From the IMG/VR virus record IMGVR_UViG_3300044703_000143, positions 1 to 38,920 of that record: 38,920 nt of DNA; one strand, 5' to 3'. Both the position numbers and the translations under genes were made by a program. Below are positions 22,049-33,547 of this stretch, one piece after another (position 1 is the stretch's first letter; each line of letters opens with the position of its first letter). A model generated the notes under the pieces. That model saw only the letters and a program-made list of their open reading frames with translations. It made no database searches and was not told the origin of the DNA. Origin of the DNA: a virus.

Positions 22049-22228
22049 GCGGCTGCGGAACTTTCTCCATTCTGGCGAAAGCGCTGGACTCGGTTTGTAG
22101 AATTAGCGAGGGCGACGCGCCGGTGTGCCCGGTGGGGAGACTGAGCGCGGCCCGGGCCGCGGGAGGTGCGGCTGGCAGGTCGCGGTCGGCGGTTGGCGCC
22201 GTCGGCCCTCCCCTCTCTTCTCCTCGAG
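22049..22228. other. Intergenic region between fibre unit and promoter C
   Basis: I see no gene here. It holds a 16-bp perfect palindrome of C and G (22146-22161), which may act in termination of the fibre unit. At 22094-22104 the 11-mer TTTGTAGAATT is identical to the left half and centre of the repressor operator at 9818-9828. No U-tract terminator is visible. Confidence 0.4.
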
Positions 22229-22486
22229 CTACGCGAGTTCGTAGCTATGGGCGATCGCCTCGAGCACGGTGAAGCCGATGATCGTCCCCGCCTCGTCGAC
22301 CGGCAGATCGAACCGCATGGCCCGGAAAGGTCCGTCGATCTTCTCGACGAGCTCGCCCGTGAAATTGTGCGATCGCCACGCCTTGTAGGGGACGCCCTCG
22401 GTGTTCGCCGAGGGCGGCGGCTTGCCGTTGGAGACGGCGACCTGGTCGCCGATCGAGAGGGTTTCCCAGGCTTGCGCGAAGTCCAT
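22229..22486 (-). CDS. Hypothetical 85-aa protein after the collagen-like fibre
   Basis: No family recognised. ATG 22486 starts one base after the fibre stop. It is a compact, mixed protein with no repeats (FAQAWETLSIGDQVAVSNGK, then FTGELVEKIDGPFRAMRFDL, VDEAGTIIGFTVLEAIAHSY) that looks folded. Last gene of the J-to-fibre unit; a fibre chaperone or small virion protein is possible from position. Confidence 0.65.
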   Translation of the reverse strand: MDFAQAWETLSIGDQVAVSNGKPPPSANTEGVPYKAWRSHNFTGELVEKIDGPFRAMRFDLPVDEAGTIIGFTVLEAIAHSYELA

Positions 22487-22487
22487 A

Positions 22488-25698
<3,211 letters not shown>

Positions 25699-25709
<11 letters not shown>

Positions 25710-26190
25710 CGCGGGGGCTCCAATGGAGGTCGGCCGACGGATCGAAGGCCTCGAGCTCGGCGCCGTTCATCGCCTCGAGGCGCTGCTCGACCTGGTCCGA
25801 CACGGCGCGCAGCGCGTCGATCGCGGCGCGCCGGGAGATCGGGCCGGACGTGTCGACGCCGGTCGTCATGGTGGCGCTCAGCTGAAGGGCGGCCATGGCG
25901 AGGGCCGCGTTGTCGTTCGCTTGCCGCCACTCGGGCGCGATCGCGAGGATCCGGCGGCGCGCCTCGCGCTTCACGCATTGCCGGACGAAGGCCCGCCGGT
26001 GCTCGAGGTTCTCGCGCGGCCGCCGGATATAGGGACGGCCGCCCTTGCCCGCGTAGATCTCGGCGCCGGCGGCCTGGGCCGCGACGAGGTCGCGGTGGCG
26101 CGAGGGCTTGATCCGGACCGCCTCGGGAGGGATGCCGGCGCCGTGCGTCGCGCGCGTCTGAAAACCGTGGGAAGGGCTCCAATAGGGCAT
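25699..26190 (-). CDS. Tail fibre assembly/chaperone-like protein (gpG position)
   Basis: A 163-residue protein just after H. The pattern ILAIAPEWRQANDNA followed by RRAAIDALRAVSDQVEQRLE resembles the P-W-x-Q-x-N ... IDAIR..S motif of phage tail fibre assembly proteins. The N-terminal half (SRHRDLVAAQAAGAEIYAGK) also fits. ATG 26190 lies two bases after the H stop; the in-frame extension to 26421 runs over H and is rejected. It may fold either H or the collagen-like fibre downstream. Confidence 0.6.
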
Positions 26191-26192
26191 GG

Positions 26193-27680
26193 CTACATTC
26201 CGATCGCGAACCAGCCCATGGGGACGGCGTAGCGGTCCCCGGCGGTGCTGATGATGAAGCTTCCCGGCGCGATCGGCCGCTGGATCCAGACGGGCTCGTC
26301 GGATTCGTCGCCGTTGTTCGGGTTGCCGTAGAAGGTGAGGAAGACGTGCCAGCAGGCCACGGGATAGGCCTCGGGGAAGTAGACGGTCTGACTGCCGAGG
26401 TAGACGCTCGCCTCGCCCCACTTGATTCTGAAGGGCGTTCCCGGGATCATCAGCTCGCCCGAGGGCCCGAGAGTTCGCGGAAGGCCCGCCAGAGAGGCGG
26501 GCGTTAGGGCGACGTCCGACCTGGTCCCGTCACGCGCGTCCTGGGCGGTCGCCGCCAGGACGGTGATGATCCGGTCGATCGTGAGGTCGCCGCCGCCCTG
26601 GGCGAGGCCTGCGGTGAGGATCTGGCGGGCGCCGGGGATCCGGCCCGCGAGCAGCGCGAGGATCCCCGCGATCGAATCGGGCGTGAGGGCGACGTCCGTC
26701 GCCGCGCCGGCCTCGGCCTGGGCCCGGCTCGCGGCGGGGACGGTGATCGCGCGATCGGCGGCGAAGCTGCCGCCGCCCTGGGCAAGGCCGGCGCCGACGA
26801 CCGCACGCGACGTCGGGGGAGCGCCGACCTTGGCAGCGGTGAGAACGACGTCGCCGATCTCGCCGTTGACGGTGCGGACCGGGGCGCCCGGGCTGAGGAA
26901 CTCGACCCAGTTCCCGAGGACGCTTGGCGGCGCTGCGGCGAGCCGGTACGTCTTCGTCAGATCCGTCCGCTGGCAGAAGTCGCCGGGCCCGGCGGCCGCG
27001 AGCGCCGTCATCTCGGCGTTGCTCGCCGCGTAGTAGGTATCGATCGAATCCTGCGCCGGCAGATATTGCGGCGGGATCTTCCCGTCGGCGCCGATCGGCG
27101 CGACGCCGCCCGCGGCGCCCTTCTCGACCAAGCGCAGGTAGACGCCCTTCGCGCCTTTGGGCGTCAGGATCTTGTCGTCGACGTCGCCGGCGGCCGCCTC
27201 GGCGTCGGTCGAAAGGTAGGCGACGCCCTTGCGGGTGCGCGTCGCCGGCGGATAGAGGAAGTTCGCGTCGCCGAACTCGATCAGCTCGGCGACGGCCTGG
27301 GCGAAGGTGACGTCGGCCGCCATCAGGAAGGAAGACGCGGTGCTTTTCTGGAAGAGGGGCTCGCCCTGCCCGGCGACGCCGAAGAGGGCGCCGTTGTCGA
27401 GGTAGAGCGCGAAGCCGCGCACGGTGTAGGCGTCGGCCGTGTCGTCGAGCGCGACCATGTGAATCACGCGATCGTTGACGGCTTCGCCCGCGACCATGGC
27501 GATCCGCTTGAACTCGCCGGGGAGCTCCTCGAGCGTCGGCGCCGGGACGAAAGCCGAGGCGGTCAGACCGAGCTCGGCGATGCGGACCGCGTTCGTCACG
27601 CCCTGCTGGGCGTCGAGGAGGGCGGAAAGCCCTTCCTCGGTGATATAGACGACGACGTGAAGATCTTCGTTCTCGTTCAA
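26193..27680 (-). CDS. H: Tail fibre protein gpH
   Basis: A 495-residue tail fibre. The N-terminus (VVVYITEEGLSALLDAQQGV) is the P2 gpH-type baseplate attachment domain (DUF3751). The middle contains GVAYLSTDAEAAAGDVDDKI and two copies of a repeat (GLAQGGG....DR.I.V.AA then DVALTP.S.AG). The end, from SVYLGSQTVYFPEAYPVACW to PMGWFAIGM, resembles gp53-like C-terminal receptor-binding domains. ATG 27680 follows the I stop with one base between. Confidence 0.88.
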   Translation of the reverse strand: MNENEDLHVVVYITEEGLSALLDAQQGVTNAVRIAELGLTASAFVPAPTLEELPGEFKRIAMVAGEAVNDRVIHMVALDDTADAYTVRGFALYLDNGALFGVAGQGEPLFQKSTASSFLMAADVTFAQAVAELIEFGDANFLYPPATRTRKGVAYLSTDAEAAAGDVDDKILTPKGAKGVYLRLVEKGAAGGVAPIGADGKIPPQYLPAQDSIDTYYAASNAEMTALAAAGPGDFCQRTDLTKTYRLAAAPPSVLGNWVEFLSPGAPVRTVNGEIGDVVLTAAKVGAPPTSRAVVGAGLAQGGGSFAADRAITVPAASRAQAEAGAATDVALTPDSIAGILALLAGRIPGARQILTAGLAQGGGDLTIDRIITVLAATAQDARDGTRSDVALTPASLAGLPRTLGPSGELMIPGTPFRIKWGEASVYLGSQTVYFPEAYPVACWHVFLTFYGNPNNGDESDEPVWIQRPIAPGSFIISTAGDRYAVPMGWFAIGM

Positions 27681-27681
27681 G

Positions 27682-28308
27682 TCACCTCTCCAAAAGATCG
27701 CCGTTTTCGGCCTGGAGGGGCTCGCCCTCCTCGGTGCTGAGGAAGGCCGTCTGCTCGGCGCGCATGTCGGCCGTCGCGACGATCCGGACGAAGCCGGCGA
27801 CGCGCGCTGCGCCGACGATGTTGAGGCCGGCGCCCGCCTTCAGGCTTTGGATGAACTGCAGGTGCGAGCGCAGCGGCTTCACTCGCGCGATCTCGCGGAC
27901 GATCTTCTCGGCGAAGGCCGCGGTCGACCGCTCGCCGCCGCCAAGGCCCAGATCGAGCCGGACCTGGAAAACGTGCGGATCGAGGCGCGGCTGCGCCTCA
28001 AACCATTCCACGAGCTCGAGCAGCTCGTCGAAGCCGGCGAGGACCGCCTCGACGGCCGCGCGCGTTCCCTTGCGGCGCTGCAGGTCGATCGCCCGCGCGA
28101 CCTCGAGCCGCTTCCGCTGCTCGGACCAGGCCGATTCCCAAGCATCGATGCTGAGGCCCCAGGCAAGCCAGGGGAGGAGCTCGACGGGGCAGGTCCAAGG
28201 ATCCCAGATCGAGGGCAGGGGAATCGGGACAGCCGAAACCCGCGTGACCGTCGTCGCGATCGCGCGCTCGAGCGGCTTCGCGTTCGGGGGCAGGAGGGCG
28301 GCCGTCAT
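27682..28308 (-). CDS. I: Baseplate protein gpI
   Basis: P2 gpI family (208 residues): LLPPNAKPLERAIATTVTRV, PLPSIWDPWTCPVELLPWLA and WESAWSEQRKRLEVARAIDL are the conserved landmarks, including the PW.LAW core. It builds the baseplate wedge with J. ATG 28308 overlaps the J stop (ATGA); the longer frame to 28347 is not needed. Followed by H. Confidence 0.93.
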   Translation of the reverse strand: MTAALLPPNAKPLERAIATTVTRVSAVPIPLPSIWDPWTCPVELLPWLAWGLSIDAWESAWSEQRKRLEVARAIDLQRRKGTRAAVEAVLAGFDELLELVEWFEAQPRLDPHVFQVRLDLGLGGGERSTAAFAEKIVREIARVKPLRSHLQFIQSLKAGAGLNIVGAARVAGFVRIVATADMRAEQTAFLSTEEGEPLQAENGDLLER

Positions 28309-29201
28309 TCGCCGACGACCGCGAAGCTGAGGTTGACGCTCGTGCACCAGGGCGCCTGCGTCGCGCCGAGGACCAGGTTCCCCGGCGAGGTGAGGTCGAC
28401 GCGCTGGACGCCGTCGACGTGAAGGGCCGCGTAGAGGGCCGAGATCGTCACGTCGCGGCCGAGGCGGCGCGCGGCCGCGAGATAGGCCTGCAGGCTCGCC
28501 TCGGCCGCCGCCATGACGATCGTCGGATCCGGCCCCTGGTAGACGTAGAGCTTGGCGAGGATCGCGAACTCGACGACGTCGGCCGACTGGACGGTGACGA
28601 GGTCGGTGAGGGGGCGGACCTCGCGGCCGTTGACGATCGCTTCGACCTTGGCGAGCAGCTCGGCCGAGGCCTCGCCGTTTCCAAGTCTCGAGAGGACGGT
28701 GACGACGACGGATCCCGGCGACGGGCTGGTCGCGCTCGCGTCGAGGACGTCGGCGTCGGCCGAGCGCGCGTGGAAGACGTAGGCGAGCTCGGGCCCGGCG
28801 ACGCTGAAGCTCTCGGGCGCGAGGATGACGCGCTGGCGCAGCGCGTCGTCGTCCTCGAGAACGGCCGCGGTGCCGGCGACGGGATCCGCCGGCGTGAGCT
28901 CGAGGCGGGCCACGCCGACCAGGGCGGCGACGTGATCGAGGTCCGCGCCGGCCGCGAAGGCGACCATGACGCTGCGCGCCCGATCGTTGAACTCCTGCCG
29001 GATCAGGAGCTCGCGGTAGGCGAAGACCTGCAGGAGCTTGACGACCGGCTCCGATTCGACGGTCGCGTCGAATCCGGGCATGGCGATCTGCATCGATGCC
29101 ACCAGTGCGTCGAAGATCTGCTCGAAGCTGAGCTGCTCCACCACGTCGGGGGGAGGCAGGCGCGAGAGATCCACTGCGGTCGAGTTTGAGCTGCCGGACA
29201 T
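28305..29201 (-). CDS. J: Baseplate wedge protein gpJ
   Basis: P2 gpJ/Mu gp47 family (298 residues): DLSRLPPPDVVEQLSFEQIF, the ESEPVVKLLQVFAYRELLIR motif and AAGADLDHVAALVGVARLEL are diagnostic. First gene of its late unit. I choose ATG 29201 over ATG 29210: there is no Shine-Dalgarno before either, and 29201 sits at the same distance from the late dyad as the V and P starts (44-45 bases from the arm). This suggests a leaderless mRNA. Confidence 0.93.
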   Translation of the reverse strand: MSGSSNSTAVDLSRLPPPDVVEQLSFEQIFDALVASMQIAMPGFDATVESEPVVKLLQVFAYRELLIRQEFNDRARSVMVAFAAGADLDHVAALVGVARLELTPADPVAGTAAVLEDDDALRQRVILAPESFSVAGPELAYVFHARSADADVLDASATSPSPGSVVVTVLSRLGNGEASAELLAKVEAIVNGREVRPLTDLVTVQSADVVEFAILAKLYVYQGPDPTIVMAAAEASLQAYLAAARRLGRDVTISALYAALHVDGVQRVDLTSPGNLVLGATQAPWCTSVNLSFAVVGE

Positions 29202-29271
29202 TGCGGCCATGTCGGGCCGCGCGCGGGATGGCCGCTAGGCGCGCCTGTTGTAGCGGCGCCTTCCTACAACA
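29202..29271 (-). promoter_or_regulatory. Late promoter D (before J)
   Basis: TGTTGT 29246-29251 and ACAACA 29266-29271, with arms extending to TGTTGTAG/CTACAACA. The dyad differs from the one before V at a single base. CGACAT (29214-29209) sits where the -10 should be, seven bases before ATG 29201; it is a weak match. Confidence 0.78.
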
Positions 29272-29303
29272 TCGGCCCCATGCCCGCGGCCGAGCGCGCC
29301 CCT

Positions 29304-29378
29304 AGCTTAGGGATCTCCCGGGCCTGGTGCCCGGCTTTCGCGAAGGGAGGTCCTGATGCGCTGAATCGCCCCTAAGCT
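29304..29378 (-). terminator. Nested stem-loop after S
   Basis: AGCTTAGGG (29304-29312) and CCCTAAGCT (29370-29378) form a perfect 9-bp outer stem around an inner hairpin CCGGGC/GCCCGG. It lies between the S stop and promoter D. There is no clear U-tract, so termination is plausible but not certain. Between it and S lies a run of 13 C (29401-29413). Confidence 0.4.
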
Positions 29379-29425
29379 CAGGCCTCTGCCGGGGCGCGGG
29401 CCCCCCCCCCCCCGCCCCCCTTCTC

Positions 29426-29923
29426 TTATGCCTGGGCGAGCTGCTCGAGCACGATATCCATGATCGCCTCGTTGTCGGCCTCGCTGATGCCGAGGACGCG
29501 CCGCATGGCGTATTTGGCGACGGGCGAGCTCGGGTCGCGCGTGACCGTGTCCTCGAGGCCTTCCTGGTGAACCGTCATGATCCGCGCCATGGCGCCGACA
29601 TAGCCGACGCGGGCCTCGCCCGTCGTCGCTTCCTTCCGAAGATATTGAGTGTTCCGCGCCCTGAGGAACATCTTCCGCTGTTTGATGCTCCGCTTCAGCT
29701 GCGTCACCTTGTCCCGCTTGCGCCGGGCCCGGGGCTTTTTCCGCGGCTCGAAGGCGCGGCCCTCGGCGTCGACGTTGGCGCCGATGGTCTTCTGGCGCGC
29801 CTTTTGGAGGTGGGCCGCGATCTTCAGGCCCATCTTCTTCCGCTCGGCCGGCTCGATGCTCGAGGCGAAGTCCGCGAGGAAGGTTTCGAGCTGCTCGATT
29901 CCGGCGCCGACGATCTCGGCCAT
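29426..29923 (-). CDS. S: Tail completion protein gpS
   Basis: Phage virion morphogenesis family, P2 gpS (165 residues): the basic stretch FEPRKKPRARRKRDKVTQLK and AMARIMTVHQEGLEDTVTRD are typical. It acts at tail completion or head-tail joining. ATG 29923 shares one base with the R stop (TAATG). Last gene of the O-to-S unit. Confidence 0.9.
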   Translation of the reverse strand: MAEIVGAGIEQLETFLADFASSIEPAERKKMGLKIAAHLQKARQKTIGANVDAEGRAFEPRKKPRARRKRDKVTQLKRSIKQRKMFLRARNTQYLRKEATTGEARVGYVGAMARIMTVHQEGLEDTVTRDPSSPVAKYAMRRVLGISEADNEAIMDIVLEQLAQA

Positions 29924-30426
29924 TATCCGAGCTCGGGGCCGGCCTCGCCGTGGCGGCAGACGAGCTCGCCGTTCGCCCAGATCTCGCCGGCTAGGGCGCC
30001 GAGGGGAACGTCCTCGAAAGTCGCGTCGATCGGCGGCTCGGGGCGATAGACGAGCTCGAAGCCGCCTTCGCGCGGCTCGACGTCGACCGCCTCGGTAAGA
30101 TCGAGGCGCACCTCGAGGTCGATCAGCTTCTCGCCCAGGACGACGACCTCGTAAGTAAAGGCCTGGTCGCCGTCGGTGTGGTTGAGGAGGAGCTCGCGCT
30201 GGTTGTCGCGTAGCCAGAGGAGAACCGGGAAGAGGATCTGATTCCCGTCGCCGGCGAAATTGGTGACAATGATGATGCAGCGGTACCGGTACTCGAAGCT
30301 GAGCCCGGCGCCATACCGCGCCGCCAGCTTGCCCTTGTCGATGAAGACGGCGAGCTGGTCGGGATCCGTCTCGAGGGACGAATTGGCCGCGACGATCGCG
30401 GCGCGGAGGCTATCGGGCTTCTTCAC
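29923..30426 (-). CDS. R: Tail completion protein gpR
   Basis: P2 gpR family (167 residues) with the signature start MKKPDSLRAAIVAANSSLET, then DKGKLAARYGAGLSFEYRYR and LLWLRDNQRELLLN. In P2 it is needed for tail completion with gpS. ATG 30426; it follows a 136-residue gene after three bases. Confidence 0.92.
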   Translation of the reverse strand: MKKPDSLRAAIVAANSSLETDPDQLAVFIDKGKLAARYGAGLSFEYRYRCIIIVTNFAGDGNQILFPVLLWLRDNQRELLLNHTDGDQAFTYEVVVLGEKLIDLEVRLDLTEAVDVEPREGGFELVYRPEPPIDATFEDVPLGALAGEIWANGELVCRHGEAGPELG

Positions 30427-30429
30427 CGA

Positions 30430-30840
30430 TCAGCGTTTGCGGCTCCGGCTTCGCCGGAAGCTGAAGGTGCCGTCCGGGACCAGCGCCGGGATCGCGGAGA
30501 GGCCGAGCGAGGCGAGGCCGATCGTGTGCGACCCGCCCCCGCTGATGATCATCGCGTAATTGGCGAGGCCTCCGGAGATCGCCGCGCCGGACGAAACCTC
30601 CGACAGGCGGGCGAGCAGAAGGCGGAACAGGGCGAGGAACGGCGAGGCCGCCTTGTCACCGAGCTGCTGCAGGAGGGTACGCTCCACCGCCCGGGCCGCT
30701 TTCGCGGCAACCTTCGGCGCAGCCTTCCGAACGGCGGCCTGGGCAGCGGCGGCCGCCTTGGGGGCGCCCTTCCGGATCGCGGCGCGGGCAGCGCTCTTGC
30801 CGCCCCTTACGATCGCGCGCTTTACGTCGCGGCCGCTCAC
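30430..30840 (-). CDS. Basic Ala/Lys-rich protein in lysis-gene position, 136 aa
   Basis: GTG 30840 overlaps the endolysin stop (GTGA). The N-terminal 70 residues are Ala/Lys/Arg-rich helix (KSAARAAIRKGAPKAAAAAQ), then RTLLQQLGDKAASPFLALFR and a more hydrophobic, Gly-rich half, ending in a basic RRSRSRKR tail. No family recognised. P2 has lysA/B/C at this place, but no spanin features (signal peptide, lipobox, Pro-rich Rz1) are visible. A virion, DNA-binding or lysis role are all open. The in-frame extension to 30993 overlaps the endolysin and is rejected. Confidence 0.6.
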   Translation of the reverse strand: MSGRDVKRAIVRGGKSAARAAIRKGAPKAAAAAQAAVRKAAPKVAAKAARAVERTLLQQLGDKAASPFLALFRLLLARLSEVSSGAAISGGLANYAMIISGGGSHTIGLASLGLSAIPALVPDGTFSFRRSRSRKR

Positions 30841-31487
30841 GAGAAGCGCCTCGTGCAGACCGCGAGCTCGCGCCGGCGGCGTTGATCGAGGCCGCGGACG
30901 ACGCGCCCGCCGGCCTTGTTCCACATCAGCAGCGCCGAGCAGCCCTGAGGGTAGAGGCCGGCGTTGAACCGGCGCGCGACGGTCGAACCGCAATAGCCGC
31001 GGCCGCGGATCCTCTTGGCGGGGATGGCGCGCCGGCCTACGCCGACGTTATAGGCGAGGGAGGTGGCGGCGAACCGTGGGCCGACGCGGCGCAGCTCGGT
31101 CGCCCGATCGGGCGACAGCGCCAAGCCCGGCGTGCAACGCATGACGCCCTCGGCGTGCTTCACCAGCTCTTCCTCGAGCATTTCGGTGCACTGAGCCTCG
31201 GTGAAGGTCTCGCCCTTGCGGATCTTCCGGCCCTGATAGGTCGTGATCCCGTCGCAGGCGGTGGCGACGCCGACAATGTCGAGATAGGCGCGCAGATACT
31301 GGCGGCCGCGGACGTGCTGGATCGTCGCGCTGCCATCGGCCGCGATCGACGCCTTGACGACGCGGCCGCTTTCCTCGGCGGGGATGCCGACCAGGAGAAG
31401 CCCGGCGCAGGCGGCGCCGACGACGGAGGCCAGGGTCTTCCGGCCGGGCCGGACGCCCGGGCGAGGGGCGGGTGCAGTTCGAGTCAT
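30837..31487 (-). CDS. K: Endolysin (R21-like lysozyme, GH24) with signal-arrest segment
   Basis: A 216-residue lysozyme-like protein. A weakly hydrophobic N-terminal segment (TLASVVGAACAGLLLVGIPA) looks like a SAR domain. The catalytic region aligns with phage 21 endolysin: AYLDIVGVATACDG supplies the Asp and Thr of the E-D-T triad, followed by FTEAQCTEMLEEEL and SLAYNVG. The Glu expected nine residues before the Asp is absent (Gly, with Arg beside it), so either the family uses another acid or activity is altered. ATG 31487 overlaps the holin stop. Confidence 0.82.
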   Translation of the reverse strand: MTRTAPAPRPGVRPGRKTLASVVGAACAGLLLVGIPAEESGRVVKASIAADGSATIQHVRGRQYLRAYLDIVGVATACDGITTYQGRKIRKGETFTEAQCTEMLEEELVKHAEGVMRCTPGLALSPDRATELRRVGPRFAATSLAYNVGVGRRAIPAKRIRGRGYCGSTVARRFNAGLYPQGCSALLMWNKAGGRVVRGLDQRRRRELAVCTRRFS

Positions 31488-31924
31488 GATTCCTCCGCGT
31501 GAGAAGTCGGTTCAGGAGCGTTGTCGTTCGCGTGGGCGCGCGGCGGCGTCCGGCGATGCCACGGCGGGGGAGGGACGGTCGGCTCGGCCTCGCCGAGGTA
31601 GCGGCTGCGAAGAACCGCCGGGAGCGAGCCGACCGTCTCGGCCGCGTTCTGGATGAACCGCGGCGTCGCCTCGTAGGCGATCATCCCGACGGCGAAGCTG
31701 ATGGCCTGGGCGACGAAGCCCTGGGCGCCGAAGATCGCAACGATCGCGCCGGCCGCGAAGTAGGAGACGACGATGCCGACGAGGATCTGAGCGAGGCGCT
31801 CCCCATAGGTAAGGCCGCGCTTGAACGCCTGGGAGACGGCGGCGCCGATCGCCGCGGGCGCCAGAGCGGAGCCGGCGGCCTGCGCCGTCTCGACGATCGA
31901 GGGCGGAAGGTGGAAGTCGGACAT
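31484..31924 (-). CDS. Putative holin
   Basis: A 146-residue protein between X and the endolysin, the place of P2 gpY. Two membrane segments, about LAQILVGIVVSYFAAGAIVA and VAQAISFAVGMIAYEA, and a long charged and Pro-rich cytoplasmic tail fit a phage holin, although it is longer than gpY (93). ATG 31924 is two bases after the X stop; an upstream TTG at 31936 is possible. The endolysin follows with ATGA overlap. Confidence 0.7.
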   Translation of the reverse strand: MSDFHLPPSIVETAQAAGSALAPAAIGAAVSQAFKRGLTYGERLAQILVGIVVSYFAAGAIVAIFGAQGFVAQAISFAVGMIAYEATPRFIQNAAETVGSLPAVLRSRYLGEAEPTVPPPPWHRRTPPRAHANDNAPEPTSHAEES

Positions 31925-31926
31925 GG

Positions 31927-32139
31927 TCAATCCCAAAGCTGGGGGATAGGAGGGGCCGCCGGCATGGCGGCCGCGGCGGGCAGGGTGATGGCGAGGCCTT
32001 CGGGCAGCGTCGGACCTCGAGCGGCGAGGCCCGGGTTCGCCTCGAGCACGGGCTCGACGGCCGACGTCCCGAGGACGCGCCAGACGACGGCGTCGACCGT
32101 CTCGCCGGCGCGCGCGGTGGCGGGGATCCCGACGCTCAT
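31927..32139 (-). CDS. X: Tail protein gpX
   Basis: P2 gpX family, a small LysM-like tail protein (70 residues): ARAGETVDAVVWRVLGTS, VLEANPGLAARGPTLPEGL, PPIPQLWD. The last motif matches the P..I.LW end of the family. ATG 32139 shares its A with the L stop (TGATG). Confidence 0.88.
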   Translation of the reverse strand: MSVGIPATARAGETVDAVVWRVLGTSAVEPVLEANPGLAARGPTLPEGLAITLPAAAAMPAAPPIPQLWD

Positions 32140-32624
32140 CAGATCAGCTCGACGTCCGTCGGATCCACGCCGAGGAGGTCGCGGATCGCGTGAGTCGCGT
32201 TGCGGCGATAGTCGGCCGCGCTGAGCGCCTTTTGCTCGGCCCGCTCGGCGCCGTCCTTCGTCGCCGTGACGTCGCGATAGGTTTCGACCAGGTCGGCCAT
32301 GGCGAGGTTGAAGACCGCGCGCCGGTAGCGCCGCACGAGCGCGGGCTCGAAGTCGATCTGGATCTCGGGCTCGACCGCGGCGAGCGACGCCGCGCCGGCG
32401 CGCTCCTGCGCGAAGCGCCACGTTCGGAGCTCGCGGCCGACATAGTCCTGGGCGCCGTAGATCGCCTCGAGGAGGCGCGCCTCGGTGACGGCCTCGGTGA
32501 CCCGCATTGCCTCGCGCAGCTGCGCGGGATCCGTCGCCGGGTACCAGCCATCATGCTCGACGACGGCCCTCGGGGAGGCTGGCGACGGCGCGGGCGTTGA
32601 GGTAGGGACGGCGACGAACGTCAT
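32139..32624 (-). CDS. L: Head completion protein gpL
   Basis: P2 gpL family (161 residues), a head completion/stabilisation protein: DGWYPATDPAQLREAMRVTE, LLEAIYGAQDYVGRELRTWR, YRRAVFNLAMADLVETYRDV. ATG 32624. It is separated from M by 167 bases that contain a stem-loop. Confidence 0.9.
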   Translation of the reverse strand: MTFVAVPTSTPAPSPASPRAVVEHDGWYPATDPAQLREAMRVTEAVTEARLLEAIYGAQDYVGRELRTWRFAQERAGAASLAAVEPEIQIDFEPALVRRYRRAVFNLAMADLVETYRDVTATKDGAERAEQKALSAADYRRNATHAIRDLLGVDPTDVELI

Positions 32625-32791
32625 GATTGCGGCCCGCGGGCTCCCGGGGGTTGGTTCGCCCCGCGGCTAGCGGGGGGTGGGGAGAGTCGATCTGGGGTAA
32701 CGGCCAAGGGGAGCCGCCTTCGATCGCTTCTCCGCCCCCCGAGCGCCGCGGGGCGAGCTGGTGAGCCGGGCGAGGAATTCGCCCGACGAAA
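32625..32791 (-). other. M-L intercistronic region with stem-loop
   Basis: Noncoding. Six bases after the M stop is a 7-bp perfect stem CGGGCGA/TCGCCCG with loop GGAAT (32767-32785 on plus). Further GC-rich repeats follow. No U-tract; probably an RNA stability or attenuation element rather than a terminator, since L-to-S have no other dyad promoter. Confidence 0.5.
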
Positions 32792-33529
32792 CTATTCCGC
32801 CGGCGCCGCGAGGGCCTTCGCCTCGCGCTCCAGTTTCTCGATCTCTTTCTTCACGCCCGCTTTCGGGTTGAGTTCGAGCGCGCGACGCAGGAAGCGGAGC
32901 GCTCCCTCGACCGCGGCGCGCTTGCCGCCCGCGGGCCCGTCGGCGCCGGGCTCGGCCGCGGCGGCCGCGCGGACCAGCTGCAGGCCCATGGCCTTCTGCA
33001 GCTTCGCGCGGACCTGGTCGGGCATGTCCTGCTCGGCGGTGAGCCGGTCGACCTCCTGCAGCAGCCCGAAGTCGAAATCCTCGCCCTGCCCGAGGCGCTT
33101 GATAGCTGCCTCGGCGATCTCCTCTGCGATCATGGTTGCGGCCGTGCGCTCGAAACGCTCGGGCAGGGCGAGGCCGTGGCGGAGGACGTAGGCGATCTGA
33201 GGGAGCGCGCCCTCAAAATCGCCGACGTCGATCCGCCAGACCATGACCTGGGAGAAGACGTCGTCCTGGAATCCGCCCTTGCCGGCGGCCTCCGCGTCGA
33301 GGACGCCCGAAACCCAGGGAAGATAGGCCGGGAGCAGCTGCCGCTTCAGCTCGATCTTCGCCTCGATCGACTGAAGCTCTTTCAGCCGGCGAAGATCGAC
33401 GCCGAGGCGGGCGCGCTGAAGCTCGTATTCCGTCGCCTCCGGGCCCGAGGGCGGACGCACGGCCGCGACTGCGGCGGCGGTGGCGATCCGCGCGAGGACT
33501 CGGGCCTGGTGGCGACGGGCGAGGCTCAT
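32792..33529 (-). CDS. M: Small terminase subunit gpM (endonuclease)
   Basis: P2 gpM family (245 residues), the terminase endonuclease subunit. Landmarks: SLARRHQARVLARIATAA, LKRQLLPAYLPWVSGVLDAE, the FSQVMVWRIDVGDFEGALPQ motif, LPERFERTAATMIAEEIA. The C-terminus is a charged helix (LNPKAGVKKEIEKLEREAK). It works with gpP on cos ends. ATG 33529. Confidence 0.93.
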   Translation of the reverse strand: MSLARRHQARVLARIATAAAVAAVRPPSGPEATEYELQRARLGVDLRRLKELQSIEAKIELKRQLLPAYLPWVSGVLDAEAAGKGGFQDDVFSQVMVWRIDVGDFEGALPQIAYVLRHGLALPERFERTAATMIAEEIAEAAIKRLGQGEDFDFGLLQEVDRLTAEQDMPDQVRAKLQKAMGLQLVRAAAAAEPGADGPAGGKRAAVEGALRFLRRALELNPKAGVKKEIEKLEREAKALAAPAE

Positions 33530-33547
33530 TGGCTCAGTTCCTGAGGC

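Noticed and set aside
29401-29420. Poly-C run as an intrinsic terminator
   Set aside because: On the minus transcript it is a G-run, not a U-run, and it precedes the hairpin.
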